From assembly GCA_964605235.1 (NCBI GenBank), contig CAZSBB010000022.1, forward strand, positions 44,254-108,253: a DNA stretch of 64,000 bases, written 5' to 3'. Origin of the DNA: CAZSBB01 sp964605235. Its GTDB lineage: Bacteria; Planctomycetota; Phycisphaerae; Phycisphaerales; Phycisphaeraceae. Position numbers and translations under genes: made by a program. This document shows positions 58,872 to 64,000 of this stretch, piece after piece (the stretch's first letter is position 1; each line of letters begins with the position of its first letter). The notes under the pieces are model-generated. The model ran no database searches, was not told where the DNA came from, and saw nothing but the letters and a program-made list of their open reading frames with translations.

Positions 58872-59010
58872 GCCACAGATGAACACGGATGAAGACAGGA
58901 GAGAGATAAGGCCGGGATAAGCAAAGCAGAGATTGGGTCTGCTCATTCTCAGATTGAATTTCTTATCCCTGTTTTATCTCTCTCATTCTTTATCTGTGTT
59001 CATCTGTGGC
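58872..59010. repeat. Intergenic imperfect inverted repeat, second family (copy E)
   Basis: The left arm starts GCCACAGATGAACACGGATG and the right arm ends with GTGTTCATCTGTGGC, complementary over about 20 bases. Further inside, GAGAGAGATAA pairs with TTATCTCTCTC. It lies between iscS (stop 59032) and iscU (start 58842), both minus strand. The core differs from copies A-D (CACAGATGAACAC instead of CACAGAGAGCACAG), but the type of element is similar. Confidence 0.85.
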
Positions 59011-59031
59011 TAAAACAATCCTACTACTTGC

Positions 59032-60252
59032 TCAGTGGGCGGCCCACTGGATGTTCTTGAGGTCGACGCCTTCCTGGACCAGTTCGTAGAGCGGGCTCAT
59101 CTCGCGCAGCTTGCGCACGCCCGCCACGACCTTCTCGATGGTGTAGTCGATTTCTTCCGCGGTGGTCGAACGGCCCAGGCCGAAGCGCAGGGAGCTGTGC
59201 GCCAGGTCGTCGCCGACGCCCAGCGATTTGAGCACATAGCTCGGCTCAAGGCTGGCGCTGGTGCAGGCGGAGCCGGAGCTGACGGCAATTTCCTTGATCG
59301 CCATCATGAGGCTCTCGCCTTCGACCCAGGCGAAGCTGATGTTGGTGGTGTGGGGCAGGCGCTTCTCGGGATGGCCGTTGATGGCGGTGCCGTCGAGCTG
59401 GCGGGTGATGCCCTGTTCGAGCTTGTCGCGCAGGGCGCGGAGGCGGGGGGCTTCGGTCGCCATTTCCTGCTGCGCCAGTTCGCAGGTTTTACCCAGGCCG
59501 ACGATGCCCGGCACGTTGAGGGTGCCGCTGCGCATGCCGCGCTCGTGGCCACCGCCGTCGAGGATGGGGGACAGGCGGACGCGGGGCTTGCGGCGCCGGA
59601 CATAGAGGCAGCCGACGCCCTTGGGGCCATAGAGCTTGTGCGCCGAGACGGAGAGCAGGTCGATGCCCGCCGCTTCGACATCGGTCGGGAGCTTGCCGAC
59701 GTACTGGGTGGCGTCGGTGTGGAAGATCACGTCGCGCTGCTTGCACAGGGCGCCGATCTGCGGCACATCGTTGAGGGTGCCGATTTCATTGTTCGCCCAC
59801 ATCAGCGAGACGAGGATGGTGTCGTCGCGCATGGCGTCGGCGACCATCTCCGCGGTGACGATGCCGTCCGCGCCGGGGGTCAGCCAGGTGACGTCGTAGC
59901 CGGCTTTCTGCAGCCGCTTGCACGGGTCGAGCACCGCTTTGTGTTCGGTGACGGCCGTGATGATGTGCTTGCCCTTGGCGGCGTACATCTCGGCGACGCC
60001 CTTGATGGCGAGGTTGTTGGATTCGGTCGAGCCACTGGTCCAGATGATTTCCTTGGGATCCGCGCCCAGCAGGTTGGCGACCTGCGTGCGGGCGAGGTCG
60101 ACCGCGGCCTCGGCGTCCCAGCCGAACTGATGGTTGCGGCTGGCGGAGTTGCCGAACTTCTGGGTGAAGTAGGGCAGCATGGTTTCCAGCACGCGCGGAT
60201 CGACGGGCGTGGTGGCGTTGTGGTCGAGGTAGATCGGGAAGGTCAAGGCCAT
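59032..60252 (-). CDS. iscS: Cysteine desulfurase IscS
   Basis: 406 residues from the ATG at 60252 (AGGAG 9 bases upstream). It has the N-terminal IYLDHNATTPVDPRVLETML, the Asn-rich SGSTESNNLAIKG, the PLP-binding Lys in SAHKLYGPKGVG, and the active-site Cys loop SSGSACTSASLEPSYVL. It removes sulfur from cysteine and hands it to IscU. Length matches group I desulfurases such as IscS (about 404). Downstream of iscR and upstream of iscU in one operon; a NifS name would also be acceptable, but no nitrogen-fixation gene is seen. Confidence 0.95.
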   Translation of the reverse strand: MALTFPIYLDHNATTPVDPRVLETMLPYFTQKFGNSASRNHQFGWDAEAAVDLARTQVANLLGADPKEIIWTSGSTESNNLAIKGVAEMYAAKGKHIITAVTEHKAVLDPCKRLQKAGYDVTWLTPGADGIVTAEMVADAMRDDTILVSLMWANNEIGTLNDVPQIGALCKQRDVIFHTDATQYVGKLPTDVEAAGIDLLSVSAHKLYGPKGVGCLYVRRRKPRVRLSPILDGGGHERGMRSGTLNVPGIVGLGKTCELAQQEMATEAPRLRALRDKLEQGITRQLDGTAINGHPEKRLPHTTNISFAWVEGESLMMAIKEIAVSSGSACTSASLEPSYVLKSLGVGDDLAHSSLRFGLGRSTTAEEIDYTIEKVVAGVRKLREMSPLYELVQEGVDLKNIQWAAH

Positions 60253-60449
60253 GGCTGCATACTCCTGATTCGTCTGCACCTGTCGGAAGCGTGTCTCATT
60301 GCACCTGGGCGCGTTTCATACTTCCGGGGGCGGGGCTATTTCCGGTGGGCAGTTCGGTTTGAATCTCAGTCGCAAAAACTAAATACCAGTATATCCCTTT
60401 ATTTGCTTTCGCGTCGGTTGCGGCCGTCCGCAGCCGATCCTTTTTTCGC

Positions 60450-60962
60450 TTACGCGCCCACCGCCACCTGTCCGACGGGGACGTCGACTTTCGATTCCAG
60501 CAGGTCCGCGAGCGTGACGGTGCGGAGGAAGCCGTCGATCCGGTTGTGCAGCCGCAAGATGGCGTGGTGAACCGGGCAGTCGCCTCGCAGCAGGCAGTCG
60601 CAGGGGGTTTCGCTTTCGCGCGCTGCTGATCCAACACCGATGCCGGCTGCGGCGGATGTTGCCGGGGGGTGGCCGGCACAAGGGGTCAGGCGCACCGGGC
60701 CCTCCATGGCTTCGATAATCTGCGACAGGTGAATCTGTCGCGGTTGTCGCGCCAGGCAGTAACCGCCTTGAGCGCCGCGCGTGGAGTTAACCAGACCCGC
60801 TGCCGCCAGCTCTTTGAGCACATTCATCAGCAGCGCCAAGGGCAGGTGGTAGCGGTCCGCTATCCACCGGGCACTGGCGGTCGGGTCGTCCGACCCCTGC
60901 CGTTGCGCCAGCTCCGCCAGGGCAACCAATGCGTAATCCGTTTTACGATTAAGACTTAGCAT
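60450..60962 (-). CDS. iscR: Rrf2-family Fe-S regulator IscR
   Basis: 170 residues from the ATG at 60962; a GTG 36 bases upstream is the alternative. It has a winged-helix N-terminus (MLSLNRKTDYALVALAELAQ, PLALLMNVLKELAAAGLVNS, TRGAQGGYCLARQPRQI) typical of Rrf2 proteins. A Cys cluster (TPCDCLLRGDCPVHHA) near residue 120 would ligate a [2Fe-2S] cluster. The linker before it is longer than in E. coli IscR. It probably represses the isc operon in a cluster-dependent way; a palindrome sits in its own promoter. It is followed by a 197-base gap before iscS in which I see no gene. Confidence 0.9.
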   Translation of the reverse strand: MLSLNRKTDYALVALAELAQRQGSDDPTASARWIADRYHLPLALLMNVLKELAAAGLVNSTRGAQGGYCLARQPRQIHLSQIIEAMEGPVRLTPCAGHPPATSAAAGIGVGSAARESETPCDCLLRGDCPVHHAILRLHNRIDGFLRTVTLADLLESKVDVPVGQVAVGA

Positions 60963-61017
60963 TAGATTTACCAGATGGCGGTCGGCAATCGAGACCACGT
61001 CTCAATTCCGTAGCGAC

Positions 61018-61046
61018 ATAATAGTACCTTTCGGGTACGGATTCAA
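61018..61046 (-). promoter_or_regulatory. iscR promoter with internal palindrome
   Basis: On the minus strand TTGAAT (61041-61046) and TATTAT (61018-61023) are 17 bases apart, a near-consensus promoter 56 bases upstream of the iscR ATG. The spacer holds an inverted repeat, GTACC-CGAAA-GGTAC (61024-61038), well placed for IscR itself to block RNA polymerase. Confidence 0.62.
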
Positions 61047-61202
61047 CAGCAGTTTAGAAAAATTCCAAGAATGGTTTGTGAGGAATAGGCAAGGGCTGTC
61101 GGTGGCCACGAGCCGGAAGCGTGGGCGACGGCCCCGGGCGCAGGAAGTTGTCGCCCTGAGCAACCCCCAGCCGCGACTGCTGGCGAGGAATGGACAGCGT
61201 GT

Positions 61203-62231
61203 TCAGGCAGGATTGGTTGGCTGTGTGGAGGGAGTCCGGTGCTCAGCCGCTTCCGGGAGTGAGGCCGAGGCAGAATCCGGGGATGAATCCGGGGATGAAT
61301 CCGGGGGTGATTCCGGGGGTGAGGCTGTGTCGCGTGGTTGAGGCTGACCGCTGAACAGGTCGCCTTCGACTGCGGCCGGCGTGGTGGCGTCAGCCAGTTC
61401 GAGCATTTCATCCCCTGCGTCGGCCGGGTCCGCTGCATCTCCCGCATCCGCAGCTTCCGCATCGGTTCCCCCTGCGGCATCCGGCTCAAGCTCAGGTTCA
61501 TCGGCGGAGGGCTCAGCCATCTGCTCGGCCGCGGCCGCTTCCACCGCGCCCGCCGGGGCCGCCTCACTCACCCGGTCGCTGGCGATATAGCTGGCGAGCA
61601 CGCTCGCGCCGGCCTGGACCATCTGGCCGACGACCACCAGCGCCTGGGGGGTCATGCTCAGCGGGATGTACAGCTCGGTGGTGGAGCCGAGCTTGATGAT
61701 GCCGATGCGCTGGCCGCGTTGGAGCACCATGCCCACCGGCACGCCGCAGACGATGGTGCGCGCCAGCAGCCCTGCGACCTGGCGCACCGCCGCGATGGGC
61801 GTGCGCCGGACCGGATGGCCCAGCACGATCAGGTTTGACTCATTGACTTCCGCCGACACTGGATTGAGCACATTCAGGTGGTCACCGGGCTTGTGCGTGA
61901 TGCTCAGCACCGCTCCATGGGCGGGGGAGCGATTGACATGAACATCCAGCACGCTCAGGAAGACGCGAATGCACAGGGCGCCTTCGCCGAACGGCTCAAA
62001 ATGCTCGACTTCATGCACGGAGGAAATCTTGCCGTCGGCGGGGCTGACCATGATGCCGCGCTGCGTGGGCACCTGGCGATCGGGATCGCGGAAGAACGCC
62101 AGCAGGGCGGCGGTGACGATCAGCAGCAGGACCAGCAGCCACCAGAGCTGCATCAACCCCGCCGAGACGCTCAGCAGCGTCCCGATGCCGAGAATGGTCA
62201 TCCATTCGCTCTTAGCGTAAGGACTGAGCAT
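61203..62231 (-). CDS. psd: Phosphatidylserine decarboxylase-family protein with acidic repeat tail
   Basis: 342 residues. Residues 10-45 include one or two membrane helices (GLMQLWWLLVLLLIVTAALL). Residues 45-212 are a Psd domain with AFFRDPDR, SPADGKI, FLSVLDVHVNRSPAHG and the LGST self-cleavage motif (IKLGSTTELY), whose Ser becomes the pyruvoyl group. The enzyme makes phosphatidylethanolamine at the inner membrane; short Psd proteins of about 210 residues do the same. The last 130 residues are an Asp/Glu/Ala/Pro-rich tail, partly encoded by a 12-base tandem repeat, which is unusual for the family. It is 43 bases downstream of the HTH/membrane protein gene, probably in one operon. Confidence 0.85.
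   Translation of the reverse strand: MLSPYAKSEWMTILGIGTLLSVSAGLMQLWWLLVLLLIVTAALLAFFRDPDRQVPTQRGIMVSPADGKISSVHEVEHFEPFGEGALCIRVFLSVLDVHVNRSPAHGAVLSITHKPGDHLNVLNPVSAEVNESNLIVLGHPVRRTPIAAVRQVAGLLARTIVCGVPVGMVLQRGQRIGIIKLGSTTELYIPLSMTPQALVVVGQMVQAGASVLASYIASDRVSEAAPAGAVEAAAAEQMAEPSADEPELEPDAAGGTDAEAADAGDAADPADAGDEMLELADATTPAAVEGDLFSGQPQPRDTASPPESPPDSSPDSSPDSASASLPEAAEHRTPSTQPTNPA
61273..61320. repeat. Four tandem 12-bp repeats inside the psd tail
   Basis: Units GAATCCGGGGAT, GAATCCGGGGAT, GAATCCGGGGGT and GATTCCGGGGGT follow each other directly. On the minus strand they encode S-P-D/E-S type repeats in the acidic tail. The unit is a multiple of three, so copy-number change would not shift the frame. 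Confidence 0.9.
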
Positions 62232-62274
62232 GGTGGGGAAGGGGCTACCAGGGGTTACCGGCGGCGGGAAGCGA

Positions 62275-63699
62275 TTAACGGAACATGCGACCCAGGAAGA
62301 AGCCGACGATGGCGAGCACCACCGTAGCGCCGGAGAGGGCGCCGACGCCGGTCCACAGGTTGTTGCTGGTGTGGCCCATCCAACTGGTCAGCGAGGCGGG
62401 GGCATCGACAATCGCGCCCATGGCGACGATCAACGCCATGACCAGAGCGGCAAAGGCGCCGGTCAGCAGCCCGCCGGTCCAGCCGCTGCCGACGGGATCG
62501 AGCGCTTCGGGCGCCTCGACGACCACCACCCCGGCGCCGGGCGCGCCCAATGCGGGAGCGGGCGTCGTAGGTACATCCAGCACGGCGGATTCGGCGGCGG
62601 TGGCGTCGGCCTGGGTGACGGCGGCGGTGGCTGCGCCGCTGCTGGCGAGGCCGGTGCCGGTGCTTTGGCCGGTGTCGGTCCCCGCCGGGCCGGCTTCGAG
62701 CGTCACCGCGCCATCGAACACGCCCGAGGAACCGGCGGCGGTGTCCATGCCGCTGTCGCCGGGGGCCTGGTCGGCATTGGGATAGATTTCGTCGAGCAGT
62801 TCCGCGCCCAGGCTGGTGTCATCGCTTTCGCGCGTGAGGTCCAGCAGGCCGCTGCCCGAGCCGACGCTGTCGAGCGCCAGGTCTTCATCCGGGCGGGCGC
62901 CGGCGGTGGGGGAAGTGGTGACCAGGGTGGCGGCCATGGGATCGGCGGCTTCGATTTCGTCGGCATCGAACACACTGATGCCGGTCGCCTGCCGGGCGTC
63001 TTCCTTGGGCTGTTTGGTTTTCTTCTTGTCGCCCAGGTCGATGGCGTCCTCGGCGCCGGTGCCCTCGAGTTCCAGCCCGCCCGCGGAGGAGCCGCCGATG
63101 TCGTCGAGCGCCAGGCCCAGGCCGCTGGAACCTTCCTTGGCGTCGGCGTCATCAACCGTCAGGGCGTCGGGGCTGCTCAGGTCAGCATCGTCGGCGACGG
63201 GCACGCCGGTGGAACTGACGGCGGTGCCGCCGGCGGTGTCGGCGAGCTTGATTTCATCGTCGGCGAGGCTGATGTCCGCGCCGCTGTCGTCCGCCATGCC
63301 CAGGCTGGTCGAGCCGCCCGGGCCGCTGGTGTCGCCGAGGCTGGTGTCGCCCAGGTTGGTGTCGGCGAGGGAGATTTCGCCGGTGTCCTGAATGCCGGTG
63401 TCGGTCAGTTCGATCGCGCCGGTGCTCTGGCCGGTGGTGTCGGAGAGGGAGATGACGCCGGTGTCGCCCGAGTCATCGAGTTTGATGACGGCACTGTCGT
63501 CGGCGCCGGGGCTGACGCTCAGGCCGGTGTGCGATTCATCGCTGCTCGCCAGGGCGTCGACTTCGTCGGCCTTGAACAGCAGGGTGTCGCGGTCGCGGAA
63601 CTGGCGCAGTTGCCCGCGGGCCGCCATCGCCTTGATTTCCTCAACGCTCTTGCCCAGGCGCTGAGCGGCTTCTTCAATCTTGTAGAACGACTTGGCCAT
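62275..63699 (-). CDS. Excisionase-type HTH protein with acidic repeats and C-terminal membrane helices
   Basis: 474 residues from the ATG at 63699 (AAGGAG about 10 bases upstream); the longer frame from 63930 adds only basic, non-conserved sequence. Residues 1-50 are a MerR/excisionase-like helix-turn-helix (MAKSFYKIEEAAQRLGKSVE, then FRDRDTLLFKADEVDAL). Residues 55-395 are acidic, Gly/Ser/Thr-rich repeats of the type DTGxIxLxDT. The end (about 400-474) has up to three membrane helices (GGLLTGAFAALVMALIVAMG) and finishes with LGRMFR. The type is known from planctomycetes, with no assigned role. It might tether DNA or act as a membrane-bound regulator. Upstream of psd in the same operon. Confidence 0.75.
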   Translation of the reverse strand: MAKSFYKIEEAAQRLGKSVEEIKAMAARGQLRQFRDRDTLLFKADEVDALASSDESHTGLSVSPGADDSAVIKLDDSGDTGVISLSDTTGQSTGAIELTDTGIQDTGEISLADTNLGDTSLGDTSGPGGSTSLGMADDSGADISLADDEIKLADTAGGTAVSSTGVPVADDADLSSPDALTVDDADAKEGSSGLGLALDDIGGSSAGGLELEGTGAEDAIDLGDKKKTKQPKEDARQATGISVFDADEIEAADPMAATLVTTSPTAGARPDEDLALDSVGSGSGLLDLTRESDDTSLGAELLDEIYPNADQAPGDSGMDTAAGSSGVFDGAVTLEAGPAGTDTGQSTGTGLASSGAATAAVTQADATAAESAVLDVPTTPAPALGAPGAGVVVVEAPEALDPVGSGWTGGLLTGAFAALVMALIVAMGAIVDAPASLTSWMGHTSNNLWTGVGALSGATVVLAIVGFFLGRMFR

Positions 63700-64000
63700 C
63701 GCGCGGCATCTCCTTGACCGTCCGGCGCGGCTGATCGGCCGACCCTGCGGATCGGCAGCAAGCGCTTGCCTCCGCTTCACTTTATGACACCGGCGCGGGG
63801 ATGACAAGGCCCGCTTGCCGCGCTGACGCCGGTTCACCGGCAAAATTTCGGTGAATCGCACCGCCGGCCAGGCGGCGAGATGACCGGCGACCCCGGGGGC
63901 CGACGGGCGGAAGCGGCGCACGCCAGTCATGCCCGCGCCGCCGCCGTGCGGGTCTGCCCAAAAACCCGGGGGGCTGCGATAATGGTGGTTCCGGCCTTGG
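63700..64000. other. Upstream region at the right edge
   Basis: 301 bases without a supported gene. It holds a promoter candidate for the minus-strand operon. The rest is very GC-rich; no start of a further gene can be recognised before the window ends. Confidence 0.5.
63779..63807 (-). promoter_or_regulatory. Candidate promoter of the HTH-membrane protein/psd operon
   Basis: On the minus strand TTGTCA (63802-63807) and TAAAGT (63779-63784) are 17 bases apart, about 80 bases upstream of the ATG at 63699. Moderate match only. Confidence 0.4.

Overview
The window looks like chromosomal DNA of a planctomycete, most likely a flagellated Phycisphaerae-type bacterium. The evidence is indirect. The DNA is GC-rich. 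Four secreted prepilin-like proteins carry the FTLIELLVVISI leader and a DGH-containing C-terminus. There are many very large secreted carbohydrate-active proteins, Gfo/Idh/MocA oxidoreductases, a heparinase II/III-like protein, and a membrane protein with an excisionase-type HTH. A fliD gene is present. No rRNA, CRISPR array, transposase or phage gene was seen.

The left four-fifths (1-52.5 kb) is devoted to polysaccharide breakdown and uptake. At 1-2.8 kb lie a cut-off rhamnogalacturonan-lyase-like (YetA/PcRGLX) protein and an acetyl-xylan-esterase-like hydrolase. At 2.8-4.8 kb is a GntR/LacI chimeric regulator followed by a prepilin-like gene. At 5.3-14.8 kb are two giant secreted proteins joined by an ATGA overlap. 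At 14.9-19.3 kb a LuxR-type regulator faces an isolated, oversized fliD. At 19.6-21.4 kb is a LacI regulator followed by a second prepilin. At 21.5-32.0 kb is a tight plus-strand operon: Gfo/Idh, PL22-like oligogalacturonate lyase, two LamG proteins, a URO-D-like protein, a second Gfo/Idh and a PhyH-like dioxygenase.

The 32.0-52.5 kb block is organised around one AraR-type regulator (39299-40420). To its left, all on the minus strand, are a prepilin, a BNR/sialidase-like protein, a heparinase-like protein, an isochorismatase-like hydrolase and a second PL22-like propeller. To its right, on the plus strand, are a LamG/propeller protein, a secreted propeller protein, a ceramidase-like protein, a solute-binding-protein/permease fusion, a second permease with a large periplasmic insertion, and a DUF3604-like PHP protein. 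The 270-bp divergent promoter region holds a perfect 17-bp palindrome, a near copy over the predicted start site of the regulator gene, and promoters on both strands. Both arms are therefore probably one regulon. Four copies of a roughly 110-140 bp imperfect inverted repeat sit at gene junctions inside these two arms.

The last 11 kb is mostly housekeeping. It holds an aminotransferase, a double zinc-ribbon protein, a putative deacetylase-like protein, tRNA-Gly(CCC), a fourth prepilin, an iscR-iscS-iscU-iscA operon with a clear terminator, a phosphatidylserine-decarboxylase-like protein with a repeat-built acidic tail, and an HTH/acidic-repeat/membrane protein.

The best candidate for something new is the sugar importer at 45.6-50.3 kb. 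Its receptor is fused to one permease. The other permease carries a roughly 380-residue periplasmic insertion built of repeats that resemble a segment of GH42 beta-galactosidases. All domain assignments come from reading the sequence; no database search was run.
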